A DNA stretch of 64,000 bases, taken from positions 62,001 through 126,000 of the forward strand of contig NZ_LSRP01000013.1 in NCBI RefSeq assembly GCF_001885585.1. The letters are read 5' to 3'. The notes beneath the pieces are model-generated. The model worked only from the letters and a program-made list of their open reading frames with translations. It ran no database searches and was not told the DNA's origin. Shown piece by piece: positions 9,692 through 19,477 of this stretch (position 1 is its first letter; each line of letters opens with the position of its first letter). A program made the translations under genes and the position numbers. This DNA is from Pararhizobium antarcticum (GTDB taxonomy: Bacteria > Pseudomonadota > Alphaproteobacteria > Rhizobiales > Rhizobiaceae).

Positions 9692-10843
9692 CTAAGACAG
9701 TTCGACAGCCTCGATTTTCTTGTCGATGAAACGCAGGGCGACTTCGCCGTTGATCAGTTTGAGGGCGGTATCGCCGAACAGTTCGCGCCGCCAGCCCCGC
9801 AAGGCGCCGACATCGGCCTTGTCGCCTTCGGCTGCGATCCGCTCGAGGTCGTCGGTATTGGCAACGATCTTGGCCGCGACGCCCTGTTTTTCGGCAATCA
9901 GCTTCAAGAGAACCTTGAGCATCTCGATTGCGGCGGCGGCACCCTCCGGCGACGCGTTCTGGCGCGGCAGGCGGGGCATTTCATTCTTCGGAATTTCCAG
10001 CGCCGCGTTGACGGCCTCGGTAATAGCGGCGCCTGCTGCCGAGCGTTCCCAGCCCTTGGGGATAGTGCGCAGGCGGGCCAGTGCGTCGGCATCCTTCGGC
10101 TGCTGCTGGGCGATCTCGTACAGCGCGTCATCCTTCAGGATGCGGCCGCGCGGAACGTTGCGGCCGCGCGCCTCGCGTTCGCGCCAGGCGGCGACCTTCT
10201 GCAAAACGGCCAGTTCCTGCGGCTTCTTCAGCCGCATCTTCAGGCGCTGCCAGGCATCATCAGGGTGGATGTCGTAGGTTTCCTTGGCTTCGAGGATGGC
10301 CATTTCCTCGGTCAGCCACAAAAGGCGACCCTCGCGCTCCAGCTCCGCCTTGAGATGCAGGTAGACGTCGCGCAGGTGGGTCACGTCCGCCAAGGCGTAG
10401 TCCAGCTGCTTTTCCGTCAGCGGCCTGCGGCTCCAGTCGGTGAAACGCGACGACTTGTCGATGTGCTCGCCCTTGATGCGGCTAACGAGCTGGTCATAGG
10501 AGACACTGTCGCCAAAACCGCAGACCATGGCTGCGACCTGCGTGTCGAAGATCGGATGCGGGATCAGGCTGCCGAGATTGAAGATGATTTCGATGTCCTG
10601 ACGCGCAGCGTGAAAGACCTTCACCACATCCGGATTGGCCATCAGTTCGAAGAATGGCTGCAGATCAAGACCCTTGGCCAAGGGATCGATGATCACAGCG
10701 ATATCGGGTCCGGCCATCTGGATCAGGCAGAGCTGCGGCCAGAAGGTGGTTTCGCGCAGGAATTCGGTGTCGATCGTCAGATACGGAGCCGTCGCGAGCG
10801 TTTTGCAGGCTTCGGCGAGTTCGGCGGTTGTCTCAATCATCAA
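9692..10843 (-). CDS. rnd: Ribonuclease D
   Basis: 3'-5' exoribonuclease acting in tRNA 3' maturation. The DEDDy active site is visible: LTIDTEFLRE (D, E) near residue 24, FHAARQDIEI (D), and YALADVTHL with the tyrosine variant. An HRDC domain follows in the C-terminal part (KVAAWREREARGRNVPRGRI). The length of 383 fits RNase D. The reverse strand in this stretch also encodes the multicopper oxidase just beyond. Confidence 0.96.
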   Translation of the reverse strand: MMIETTAELAEACKTLATAPYLTIDTEFLRETTFWPQLCLIQMAGPDIAVIIDPLAKGLDLQPFFELMANPDVVKVFHAARQDIEIIFNLGSLIPHPIFDTQVAAMVCGFGDSVSYDQLVSRIKGEHIDKSSRFTDWSRRPLTEKQLDYALADVTHLRDVYLHLKAELEREGRLLWLTEEMAILEAKETYDIHPDDAWQRLKMRLKKPQELAVLQKVAAWREREARGRNVPRGRILKDDALYEIAQQQPKDADALARLRTIPKGWERSAAGAAITEAVNAALEIPKNEMPRLPRQNASPEGAAAAIEMLKVLLKLIAEKQGVAAKIVANTDDLERIAAEGDKADVGALRGWRRELFGDTALKLINGEVALRFIDKKIEAVELS

Positions 10844-10924
10844 ACTTCAATCACTGTGGCGAAAATGCGGCGTTAAACGAGGTTTCCGATGTAACCCTTC
10901 ATCGCCGTCGTCACAATCAAAAAT

Positions 10925-12328
10925 TCAGACTGTCCGGAAATATCCGGTCATGCCGGTCTTCTGGTGTTCGATGATGTGGCAGTGCAGAACCCAATCGCCG
11001 ATATTGTCGGCAACCAGGCCGAGTTCGGCCCGTTCATCGGGTAGAAGCAGGATCGTATCGGTGGGCGGCGGCAGAAACGTCCGCTTGTTGGAGTTGAGGA
11101 TGCGGAAGCTCATGCCATGCAGATGGATCGGATGCGCATGCGGCGTCCGGTTTGCGACCTGCAGCACATAGCTCTTGCCGAGTTTGAGGTCGGCGAGCGG
11201 CGCGACGGGGTCGGGGGTATCGCCCGGCCATGGAACCTTGTTGATCGCCCAGAACGTATAACCGAGCGTGCCGCAGAGGCTGGGCGCCGGGGCGTGCTCG
11301 GCCGTTGCCGTGAAATCGAGCGGGATGCGCGTCGCCTTGGACAGGTCGGCCTCGGCGAGCGGGTTGGGCGGCAGCGGTCGCACGTCGCCGAGCGCACGCT
11401 TCAGGGAGGTGCCGGTCGCGCGAAACGTCGCGATCGTAAAGGGTGTGCTGCCGCGGACGTTGCGCAGCGTCACCGCCGCGCCCTCGCTGTCGGGCATGCG
11501 GATGACCAGATCGACACGCTGGCCGGGGCTCAAATCCAGCCGGTCGAGCGGTATGGGTGTGTCCAGCGGATTGGCATCGAGGGCGATGATCGTAGCCGGC
11601 GAACCGTCAAGCGCGAGCGTATAGATCCGGGTGACGTCGGTTGCGGCAATGCGGACCCGCACGAGGCCGCCGGCTGGTGCATCATAGCGCGGTTCCTGCT
11701 GCCAGTTGGCGGTGCGCACGGTGCCGTAGGTCCCACCGCGGGCGGCGTCGCGCGGTTTGAACGGCGCGATGAAGGCGCCGCCTGCGCCGAGCCGCCAGTC
11801 GCGCAGGTTGAGCACGATTTCCGCATCAAAGACCGGATCGTCGGGATTTTCGACGACGATCATCCCGGTGAGGCCATGGCCCATCTGCGTCAGCGTGTTG
11901 CAGTGGGGATGATACCAGAAGGTGCCGGCATCCGGCGGCGTGAAGGCGTAGTCGAAGCTGTCGCCGGGATAGACGTAAGGCTGGGTCAGTTCCGGGACGC
12001 CATCCATCGCATTGGGAATGCGCAAGCCATGCCAGTGCACGGTCGTCGGTTCGTCGAGTGCATTGAGAAGCCGGGTCGAAAACGGCTGTCCGCGGGTCAT
12101 GCGCAGCACGGGCGGCATGCCCGTCGCTGCAGTATCGCCCCTTGCATAGGACATGACCTTCGGCGTGATGCCGTCGGCGGCAATCCGGATATCCGCGAAT
12201 TGTGCTTTGAGCACCGGCACGCTCGCGGCCGCGTTCGGGGCTCTGGCGGCAAATCCGGCTCCGACGGCAAAGGCGGTGGCCGTGGCGGCAGAGCCTTTGA
12301 GGAGGGTACGGCGGGTGAGGATCGGCAT
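10925..12328 (-). CDS. Tat-exported multicopper oxidase (CopA/CueO-like)
   Basis: Periplasmic laccase-type oxidase, 467 residues. It opens with a twin-arginine signal, LTRRTLLKGSAATATAFAVG. Copper ligands appear as VHWHGLRIPNAMDGV and FWYHPHCNTL in the first cupredoxin domain and HPIHLHGMSF plus HCHIIEHQKTGM at the C-terminus, giving complete type 1, 2 and 3 sites. There is no long Met-rich insert, so a copper-tolerance role is only a guess. ATG 12328 is preceded by GGAAGA; the longer in-frame upstream start would bury the Tat signal. Confidence 0.9.
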   Translation of the reverse strand: MPILTRRTLLKGSAATATAFAVGAGFAARAPNAAASVPVLKAQFADIRIAADGITPKVMSYARGDTAATGMPPVLRMTRGQPFSTRLLNALDEPTTVHWHGLRIPNAMDGVPELTQPYVYPGDSFDYAFTPPDAGTFWYHPHCNTLTQMGHGLTGMIVVENPDDPVFDAEIVLNLRDWRLGAGGAFIAPFKPRDAARGGTYGTVRTANWQQEPRYDAPAGGLVRVRIAATDVTRIYTLALDGSPATIIALDANPLDTPIPLDRLDLSPGQRVDLVIRMPDSEGAAVTLRNVRGSTPFTIATFRATGTSLKRALGDVRPLPPNPLAEADLSKATRIPLDFTATAEHAPAPSLCGTLGYTFWAINKVPWPGDTPDPVAPLADLKLGKSYVLQVANRTPHAHPIHLHGMSFRILNSNKRTFLPPPTDTILLLPDERAELGLVADNIGDWVLHCHIIEHQKTGMTGYFRTV

Positions 12329-12429
12329 GGGCGGTCTTCCGGCTTCAGCAATGCGGGCTGCCAGAGCTTTAAACTTGATCGCCGAATTCAGCAATTGCCC
12401 GTTCTGCGCATCTTGCCGCAGCAAGCCGG

Positions 12430-13667
12430 TCAGACATCCTTCTTGTCATCAGGGGGCACTGCCAGCTTGTTGAAGAAGGCGGAGGTTCGCAACAGGTTGC
12501 GAAAGCGCATGCGCCGTTCGCCGGCCGGCACGCCGCCGCGCGCCGCCATGCGCTGCAGCGTGTAGAGCATGAAGGCGGCGAGGATGGTGGCGGTGTAGAT
12601 GAACAGCGCCTGCGGCCCGAAAACATCGAGCATGACCGATGCGAACAGCGGGCCGATGATCGCGCCGAGCGACCAGAAGAACAGCATGCCGGCGGAGACC
12701 AGAGCGTGCTGGCCTTCCGCGGCATGATCGTTGGCATGGGCCGAGCAGAGCGAATAGAGCGGCATGGCGAAGGCACCGAAGATGAAGATGCCGATGTAAT
12801 TCGCCGCCTCGTTGCTACCGGCAAAAAATGCGAGAAACAGCCCGGCAAGCAGCGAGCCGAAGGTTGCAAGCAGGATGATCAGCCGGCGGTCGAAGCGGTC
12901 GGAATAGAGGCCCAGCGGATATTGCAGCACCACGCCGCCGATGATGCCGATGCTCATGAACGTGGCGATGGCGGTAATCGAAAGTCCGATGCCGTCGGCA
13001 TAGATCGGGCCGAGAGAGCGGAAGGTGGAGTTTGTCAGGCCGACGACGATGCAGCCGATCGTCGCCAGTGGCGAGATGTTCCAGAGCGCCCTTATGTCGA
13101 AGCGGATCGCTTCCGGCGCGCCGGGCTTGACCGGTCGGCAAGGGAGATCGGCACCAGCGACAGCGACAGCGCCATGGCGACGATGGCAAACAGCTGAAAG
13201 CCGTCGATCCCGACGGTCGGTATCAGATACTGCGCCGCCGTGACCGAGCCGAGATCGACGAGCCGGTAGATCGACAGGGTGCGTGCGCGGTTTGCATTGG
13301 TAACGCGGGCGTTCAGCCAGCTCTCCACGGTTGCAAACAGGCTGGCGAAACAGACGCCGGCGATCAGCCGCATGAGGAACCAGAACCAGGGATCGATGAA
13401 CAGTACCATGGCGATGGCCGCAGCCGAGGCAATGGCGGCCATGGCGGAAAAGGTCCTGATATGGCCGATCGAGCGCAGGATGCGGGTGACATAGATGCAG
13501 CCGATCGCAAAGCCGATGTTGTAGCCGGTGCCCACCAGTCCGATCAGCGAAGTCGAGAAACCCTCCTGCAGCGCACGCAGGGAAATGAACGTGCCTTGCA
13601 AGCCGTTTCCACCGATCAGGATGCCCGCCGTGATCAAGAGGGGAATGAGCGGGCGGATCTGGGACAT
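12430..13667 (-). pseudogene. MFS transporter split by a frameshift
   Basis: The N-terminal six helices (start ATG 13667, MSQIRPLIPLLITAGILIGG) read in one frame to a stop at 13092; the C-terminal six helices (EAIRFDIRALWNISP to the stop at 12430) read in another. The two join cleanly near 13115-13122, in GGCGCGCC: adding one G would restore one full transporter of about 412 residues. Family features include the CVCFASLFATVESWLNARV-like helix 4/5 region and LGLYSDRFDRR in the central loop. It may be a real mutation, leaving a dead transporter, or a single-base sequencing error in a GC-rich run. Confidence 0.85.
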
Positions 13668-13854
13668 GGGAACAACGGCCTGTTGCAAACGTTGTGGCTA
13701 CACAGAGCCAAACGGGTCCGGCTTGTAAACCTGGATTTCTGGAAAATACGTCGTTGAAGTCCAAACAACATGGAACTGACGTCACAATCGCGGGAGTAAA
13801 TTGCCGTTTATGTCGAATTCTGCGTGCCGGACAGATTTAAAGAAAGAACCGCGA

Positions 13855-14664
13855 ATGATGCCGGATGAGTTGCGCGCACTATTCTCCACCTACGAATCGA
13901 TAGCGCTGATCGCCAACAACGAAAAAAACGACATGGCGGCTATTGAGGGCCGGTTGCCGGAGAATACGCTGTTCGTCTTCTTCAACCAGTGCGACAAGGT
14001 CTTGGCGGCGCCCTTTCAACGCGATGCGATCCTGTGCGTCCGGCTGATCAGTCTGGGTGAAGTGCTCGATTCCCGGAAACATCAAGTGCGCGCCCATCGC
14101 CTGTTGCCAAAGCTGAAAACCGTCATCGGCGTGCTTGCGAACCGGGGATCTGCCAGACGGGAGGAGGGGCCCGATGCGCCGTTGAAGAGCCCCGCGGTAC
14201 CTTTGACCCTGGATTTCGACTATCTGTTTCCGTCATTTTACCCGAGCCGCCGTTATGCCTCAACCGGGTTCGCCGTAGCGCTGTCGCTGCTGGAAAACAT
14301 CGGTAACGCCGCGATCTATCTCTGTGGCTTTTCCGGCGTGCCGGGCCAGAAATTCAGCATGAATGCCAGTCACGACTGGGTGTTCGAGCAAACGCTGCTG
14401 CAGTTGATGATCGGGCAGGGGCGCCTGCACCGGATCGATCCGCAGGCGACCGACACTGCCGGTCCCTCGCTGTCAAGAATTCCGCAACGCTATCCGGAGT
14501 TCAAACCCGCCGACGTGGCGCTTGCGGCGACACAGGCCGTCAACGAGCGTTTCATCGGCATGGAGCATCGGGTCAGCAAGCTCTGGCAGATGACGGGCTG
14601 GATTCGCGGCATCAAGACGGTCTTTCGTCCCGCACGCCGTGCGTTTCGCCGCCTCATCGACTGA
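13855..14664 (+). CDS. Orphan protein resembling sialyltransferase-like (GT42/GT29) enzymes
   Basis: About 269 residues. The pattern IALIANNEKND, then FVFFNQCDK, then STGFAVALSLLENIGNAAIYLCGF, then HDWVFEQTLL resembles bacterial sialyltransferase-fold proteins (nucleotide-binding opening, FN motif, TGxxA segment, His-Asp late motif). I cannot name donor or acceptor. The start is uncertain: ATG 13855 (AAAGAAAG upstream) fits the domain edge, while TTG 13801 has GGGAG four bases ahead. It stands alone between the broken MFS gene and aspS, with no other sugar genes next to it. Confidence 0.5.
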   Translation: MMPDELRALFSTYESIALIANNEKNDMAAIEGRLPENTLFVFFNQCDKVLAAPFQRDAILCVRLISLGEVLDSRKHQVRAHRLLPKLKTVIGVLANRGSARREEGPDAPLKSPAVPLTLDFDYLFPSFYPSRRYASTGFAVALSLLENIGNAAIYLCGFSGVPGQKFSMNASHDWVFEQTLLQLMIGQGRLHRIDPQATDTAGPSLSRIPQRYPEFKPADVALAATQAVNERFIGMEHRVSKLWQMTGWIRGIKTVFRPARRAFRRLID

Positions 14665-14847
14665 AAACGGCGCAGGGCTAAGGGCGCCCGTGTGTGTTGC
14701 CTGCTCTTTTCCAACCGGTGCGCTACGGCGTGGCGTGGCCGGGCGCCCTTGACAAATACGGCCCGCCATGCGCTTTTCCGCCCGATTTTGACACTGCCGT
14801 TGCGCGCTTTCCCCTGCGAGCCGGCACCGCACTTCCAGGATAAAACA

Positions 14848-16641
14848 ATGCATCGTTACCGCAGCCACACCTGTGCCGCTCTTCGCAAGACCGACGTTGG
14901 CCAGACCGTCCGCATCTCCGGCTGGGTCCACCGCGTCCGCGACCATGGCGGCCTGCTGTTCGTCGACCTGCGCGATCACTACGGCATGACGCAGATCGTC
15001 GTCGATCCCGATAGCCCGGCCTTCAAGGCAGCCGAAACGGTCCGTGGCGAATGGGTCATCCGCGTCGATGGCATGGTCAAGGCGCGTTCGGATGAGACCG
15101 TCAACAAGCAGATGGCCACCGGCGACATCGAACTCTACGCGCAGGAGATCGAAATCCTCTCCGCCGCCAAGGAACTGCCGCTGCCGGTGTTCGGCGAACC
15201 GGACTATCCGGAAGATGTGCGCCTCAAGTACCGTTTCCTCGATCTGCGCCGCGAGACGCTCCACAGGAACATCGTCAAGCGCACCCAGATCATTGCCGAC
15301 ATGCGCGCCCGTATGAATTCCATCGGTTTTGCCGAATATTCGACGCCGATCCTGACCGCGTCGTCGCCGGAAGGCGCCCGCGACTTCCTGGTGCCGTCGC
15401 GTATCCATGAAGGCAAGTTCTTCGCGCTGCCGCAGGCGCCGCAGCAGTACAAGCAGCTTCTGATGGTGGCTGGCTTCGATCGCTATTTCCAGATCGCGCC
15501 GTGTTTCCGCGACGAAGACCCGCGCGCCGACCGCCTGCCGGGCGAATTCTACCAGCTCGACCTGGAAATGAGCTTCGTGACGCAGGAAGACATCTGGAAC
15601 ACGATGGAGCCCGTCATGCGCGGCGTCTTCGAGCAGTTCGCCGAAGGCAAGCCCGTCACCCAGGAATTCCGCCGCATCCCCTATGACACATCGATCCGCA
15701 CCTATGGCTCCGACAAGCCGGACCTGCGCAACCCGATCGAGATGCAGGCCGTGACCGAGCATTTCGCCGGTTCCGGCTTCAAGGTGTTCGCCAACATGAT
15801 CGCGTCGAACCCGAAGGTCGAGGTCTGGGCAATCCCGGCCAAGACCGGCGGATCGCGCGCCTTCTGCGACCGCATGAACGCCTGGGCACAGTCGACCGGC
15901 CAGCCGGGATTGGGCTACATTTTCTGGCGCAAGGAAGAGGACGGCACCACCGGCGGTTCCGGCCCGCTTGCCAAGAACATCGGCGAGGAACGCACCGAAG
16001 CGCTGCGCGTCCAGCTCGGCCTTGACGCTGGCGACGCCTGCTTCTTCGTAGCCGGTGATCCGGCCAAGTTCTACAAGTTTGCAGGCGAAGCCCGCACGCG
16101 GGCCGGCGAGGAACTGAACCTCGTCGATCGCAATCGTTTCGAGCTGTGCTGGATCATCGACTTCCCGTTCTACGAATGGCTGGAAGACGAAAAGAAGATC
16201 GATTTCGCTCACAACCCCTTCTCCATGCCGCAGGGTGGCCTCGAGGCCCTCAACACGCAGGATCCGCTGTCGCTCAAGGCCTACCAGTACGATCTGGTCT
16301 GCAACGGCTTCGAGATCGCCTCCGGTTCGATCCGAAACCAGCTTCCGGAAGTCATGGTCAAGGCCTTCGAACTGACCGGCAAATCGGCGGAAGAGGTCGA
16401 GGAGCAGTTTGGCGGGCTTTACCGGGCCTTCCAGTACGGCGCCCCGCCGCATGGCGGCATGGCGGCTGGTGTCGACCGTGTCATCATGTTGCTCGTCGGT
16501 GCCAAGAACCTGCGCGAAATCTCGATCTTCCCGATGAACCAGCAGGCGCAGGACCTGTTGATGGGCGCCCCGTCGCCGGCCTCGCCCGCCCAGCTGCGCG
16601 AACTGGCCCTGCGCGTCACGCCGACGCCGAAGAAGGACTGA
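14848..16641 (+). CDS. aspS: Aspartyl-tRNA synthetase
   Basis: Class II synthetase charging tRNA-Asp, 597 residues, bacterial type. An N-terminal OB fold ([21 protein letters not shown]) binds the anticodon; class II motifs include [24 protein letters not shown] (motif 2 region) and [13 protein letters not shown] (motif 3); a GAD insertion lies between. ATG 14848 has CCAGGA upstream and matches the conserved N-terminus; the frame is open further upstream but without family similarity. A strong terminator follows. Confidence 0.97.
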   Translation: MHRYRSHTCAALRKTDVGQTVRISGWVHRVRDHGGLLFVDLRDHYGMTQIVVDPDSPAFKAAETVRGEWVIRVDGMVKARSDETVNKQMATGDIELYAQEIEILSAAKELPLPVFGEPDYPEDVRLKYRFLDLRRETLHRNIVKRTQIIADMRARMNSIGFAEYSTPILTASSPEGARDFLVPSRIHEGKFFALPQAPQQYKQLLMVAGFDRYFQIAPCFRDEDPRADRLPGEFYQLDLEMSFVTQEDIWNTMEPVMRGVFEQFAEGKPVTQEFRRIPYDTSIRTYGSDKPDLRNPIEMQAVTEHFAGSGFKVFANMIASNPKVEVWAIPAKTGGSRAFCDRMNAWAQSTGQPGLGYIFWRKEEDGTTGGSGPLAKNIGEERTEALRVQLGLDAGDACFFVAGDPAKFYKFAGEARTRAGEELNLVDRNRFELCWIIDFPFYEWLEDEKKIDFAHNPFSMPQGGLEALNTQDPLSLKAYQYDLVCNGFEIASGSIRNQLPEVMVKAFELTGKSAEEVEEQFGGLYRAFQYGAPPHGGMAAGVDRVIMLLVGAKNLREISIFPMNQQAQDLLMGAPSPASPAQLRELALRVTPTPKKD

Positions 16642-16685
16642 AACGAAAAGCTGATCGTCTTTCCAGGCGACGGAATGATTTGATA

Positions 16686-16718
16686 GGGCCTGGCAACTGT
16701 TCTGCCAGGCCCTTTTTT
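16686..16718 (+). terminator. Rho-independent terminator of aspS
   Basis: A perfect 10-bp stem GGGCCTGGCA / TGCCAGGCCC (16686-16695 and 16703-16712) with a 7-base loop is followed directly by six T (16713-16718). It lies 45 bases after the aspS stop and just before the converging acyltransferase gene. Confidence 0.92.
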
Positions 16719-16721
16719 GGT

Positions 16722-17729
16722 TCAGCGGCGCCGCAGCGCGTTGTCGAGATAGTACCATTGATCGAGATGCGCGCGCACGACCGGTTCGAGAGCAGCATTG
16801 AGCAGGAGAATATCGTCGACGGTGCGCGCCCCGGGTGTTTCCTCATGCGGAAGCTTGATGGCGGGGAGGGCGTAGCCGACGAACCGGAAACCCTCTGTGC
16901 GCAGATTGTACCACGGGCATATGGTGGCGCCGGTTGCGCGCGCCAGCCGGACGACAAGGGCGAGATTGCCTTCCATATGCGGTTCCCGTCCGAACAGCGG
17001 GCCACGGATCACTCCGCCAAATCCCTCGTCGCAAAAGGCATTGATGACTCCGCCGTTCTTCAGAATCTTCATTGCAGGGCGGACACCCTGGAAGCCAGGC
17101 GGAAGGAATTGCAATCCGGCTTTCCGCCGGACCCGTTCCGCAATCCACGCTTTCGCCCGACCGTTCGGCGGCAGATAAAAGCTGTGCGGCGAAACGTTGA
17201 TCCGTTGCAGCAGGATCGGGCCAATTTCCCAATTGCCAAGGTGCATGCTGACGATGATCGTCGGTCCTTCACGCACCGCTTTGTCGATAATGTCGATACC
17301 GTGCAAGGTGATGCGCTCCGGATGTTTCGCGATGCGGTTAACCACCGAAAACTCCGTCATCAGTCGGCCCTGCATGCGGCAATTTTCGCGAAAGAGCGCG
17401 TCCTGTTCCTCAGCCGTCTTTTCCGGACAAAGCTGCCGGATCGTATCGCGCGCACGCTTCTCGCCGGCCTTGTAGAAACGGGGAATGGCGAAAAGCCCGA
17501 GCCGCGCGCCGATCGCCGAGCAAACGTCCATCGGCAGGAGCTTCATGCCGAAAAAACCGAGGAGGTTGACGCCGTTCCAGAAATTGTCCGTCACCCAGTA
17601 CCGACGGAACGCTCGGCCTCTTAGGCCTCCGGCAAAAAGATCTGCAAGGCCGGGGCGATCGGCTTGCGAGAATATCCAGGCTTTGCGGCGTGAAATCTCG
17701 CTTTTGCTCGGTTTTCCACCCTGTGTCAT
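16722..17729 (-). CDS. Lipid A biosynthesis acyltransferase (LpxL/HtrB family)
   Basis: Adds a secondary acyl chain to Kdo2-lipid A at the inner membrane. The catalytic HX4E motif is seen in SMHLGNWE, with a hydrophobic N-terminal region (FWNGVNLLGFFGMKLL) and the usual ALARLCLFAIPRFYKAG-like segment after it. 335 residues is slightly longer than E. coli LpxL. ATG 17729 is chosen because GGGGGAG lies just upstream; the frame extends further upstream without family features. It is not beside acpXL, so it is probably not the very-long-chain enzyme LpxXL. Confidence 0.85.
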   Translation of the reverse strand: MTQGGKPSKSEISRRKAWIFSQADRPGLADLFAGGLRGRAFRRYWVTDNFWNGVNLLGFFGMKLLPMDVCSAIGARLGLFAIPRFYKAGEKRARDTIRQLCPEKTAEEQDALFRENCRMQGRLMTEFSVVNRIAKHPERITLHGIDIIDKAVREGPTIIVSMHLGNWEIGPILLQRINVSPHSFYLPPNGRAKAWIAERVRRKAGLQFLPPGFQGVRPAMKILKNGGVINAFCDEGFGGVIRGPLFGREPHMEGNLALVVRLARATGATICPWYNLRTEGFRFVGYALPAIKLPHEETPGARTVDDILLLNAALEPVVRAHLDQWYYLDNALRRR

Positions 17730-17858
17730 GCGGCCGCTCCCCCTTGCGTCATAAAAGCGTGATCGCATGTTTGACGCGGACGAGTCGAGAGGCAGGAAGG
17801 CAAGTTTCGGGGATGCACGCGCGCCCGGATCGAGAAGAATGGGATGAGCGCTGGAAAC

Positions 17859-17888
17859 ATGGCCCGGTGTTGAAAAACGCCGGGCCAT
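17859..17888 (-). terminator. Terminator-like hairpin after the secreted-protein gene
   Basis: ATGGCCCGG (17859-17867) and CCGGGCCAT (17880-17888) form a 9-bp stem with a 12-base loop 27 bases beyond the stop of the gene ending at 17916. Only three T follow on the minus strand, so strength is doubtful. Confidence 0.5.
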
Positions 17889-17915
17889 TGCATTATCCGG
17901 TCAAGTCACCGTCTA

Positions 17916-19109
17916 TCAGTCGTTCGCTGTCACCTTGACGCCCAGAACCGAAGGGATCGTGTTCGGGGCACCCATGGCAGCGCCCATGATCATCGGGAAG
18001 GGGACGGGATTGGCCGGCTCTGCGCTGATCGTCAGGCTTTTCGGCGCATCGAGGTAGGAATTGACGGCCATCGTGACCTGGTTCTGCAGTTCCGGTACGT
18101 TGAGCTGGGCCAGCATGATCGGCACCAGGCCCTTCAGCGACTGCGCCAGCTGATCGCCGGAGACGCCCTGCTGCGAACCGGCATAGTCCAGCGCCTTCTT
18201 CGTGATGCTCGCATCGTCAAAGCGGATTTCGGCGCCGTTGAAGGTCAGTTGCTGCATCAGGCCCATCATCGAAAGCCCCATGGCCTGGTTGGCCTCTTCC
18301 TTGTTCGGATTGGCTTCCGCCGCCTTCATGGCATCCTGCATCGCCTTGAAGAATTCGAGCGTGTAGCCCGAAATATCGAAGCTCATGGCGAGCCGTCCGA
18401 CATTGGCGAAGTCGAACGCATATTCCTCGAGATTGATGTTGCCGCTTGCCAGTTCCCAGCTGCCCTTGATCGTGACTTCGCCCGACAGGGTCGTCAGCCC
18501 GAGCTTCTGGATGGCTTCCTTCGCCTTGGCATCCTCAACCATCGACAGGTCGGCCTTCAGGCCGGTGAGCGTTCCATCGAAATCGAAGCCGGCATCGCTC
18601 TCCTGCTTGGTGAGGTTGCCTTCCGATTCCTCCATCGAGAAGACCTGCTTGCCCTTTGCAGTGACGACGATCGGACCGGTGCCGGCCGATTCATAAAGCA
18701 GCATGTCGTTGATCGTGCCGCCTGCTGGGTTGCCGGGGATCGACATGCCGCCAATGGTAATGTCCTTGGCGGAGACGCTGGTCTCCGGCTCGGTGATATT
18801 GACATCGGGCAGGGTGACCGTTTCGACATAGTAGCCGCCGTCATCATTTTCCTCGACGCCGTCCATGGTCACGTCGCCGATCTTCACGGTCTGGTCGGGC
18901 TGTGCCGCCATCTTGATCGCAGCACCCTTGACGGTGACCGTGTCGCCATCGACCTCGACGCCGTCATAGGCGATGGACGCACCGCTGATGGCATAGGCGG
19001 CGTTCAACTTGGTCATCAGGGCCGCACCGTCCAGTGCAAATGCCGGGCTGCTCAGGCTGACGAATGCGGCACCAGCCAGCATCAGACGGAAGTTGCGCGT
19101 GTGGATCAT
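17916..19109 (-). CDS. Secreted protein of unknown function, 397 aa
   Basis: A clear Sec signal opens the protein (FRLMLAGAAFVSLSSPAFA, cleavage probably after AFA near residue 26). The rest is soluble, with alternating beta-rich stretches such as GDTVTVKGAAIKMA and VSAKDITIGGMSIPG and later an acidic helical region. It resembles rhizobial proteins annotated only as hypothetical; the repeated evaluation-like strands suggest a periplasmic beta-structure. I do not recognise a catalytic motif. AAGGAAC lies just ahead of ATG 19109. Transcribed alone. Confidence 0.8.
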   Translation of the reverse strand: MIHTRNFRLMLAGAAFVSLSSPAFALDGAALMTKLNAAYAISGASIAYDGVEVDGDTVTVKGAAIKMAAQPDQTVKIGDVTMDGVEENDDGGYYVETVTLPDVNITEPETSVSAKDITIGGMSIPGNPAGGTINDMLLYESAGTGPIVVTAKGKQVFSMEESEGNLTKQESDAGFDFDGTLTGLKADLSMVEDAKAKEAIQKLGLTTLSGEVTIKGSWELASGNINLEEYAFDFANVGRLAMSFDISGYTLEFFKAMQDAMKAAEANPNKEEANQAMGLSMMGLMQQLTFNGAEIRFDDASITKKALDYAGSQQGVSGDQLAQSLKGLVPIMLAQLNVPELQNQVTMAVNSYLDAPKSLTISAEPANPVPFPMIMGAAMGAPNTIPSVLGVKVTAND

Positions 19110-19477
19110 CTCGGGGTTCCTTGTGTAAAGTTGTCATGTCGAAAACGTTTCTATGACGATCTGATGCGGGAATATATTCGAATTAAGGCACCGAGTCATG
19201 TTTTCCCAGAGGGCTATTTGCGGGAGAACAGTACCGAGCCTCATTTCCACGGACACGCTGTCTTCCGTTTCCCGGTGATGCCGGTGGGAACCATGTGGCC
19301 CCGCAGGGTTGGCGAAAAGGCGCAACGGGCCGGAGCTTGCCTATTGGCGCGCAGGCTGGAGGCCTGGCTTTCCCCAATGACAAGGCCTCAGGATCCGATC
19401 GGTCCGGTTTGCGGTTCTCCACAGCCCAATCCCCTGCAATCCTTGCTGTTGCACAGGTCTTGGGTTAGCAAGAACCT
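19110..19477. other. Intergenic region upstream of parC, 368 bp
   Basis: It holds the 5' regions of the secreted-protein gene (minus) and parC (plus). The first 90 bases are AT-rich; the rest is GC-rich and open in several frames, but no product there looks like a protein. A GGAAC-N16-GTT pair at 19287-19310 has spacing one short of the EcfG rule. Otherwise I see nothing distinctive. Confidence 0.6.

Noticed and set aside
14473-16758. 761-codon open frame opposite aspS
   Set aside because: Antisense shadow of aspS; no domains, and the composition is typical of antisense reading of high-GC genes.
19287-19310. EcfG-type promoter ahead of parC
   Set aside because: GGAAC and GTT are present, but the spacer is 16, one or two bases short of the usual 17-18 before GTT, and parC is not an expected stress gene.
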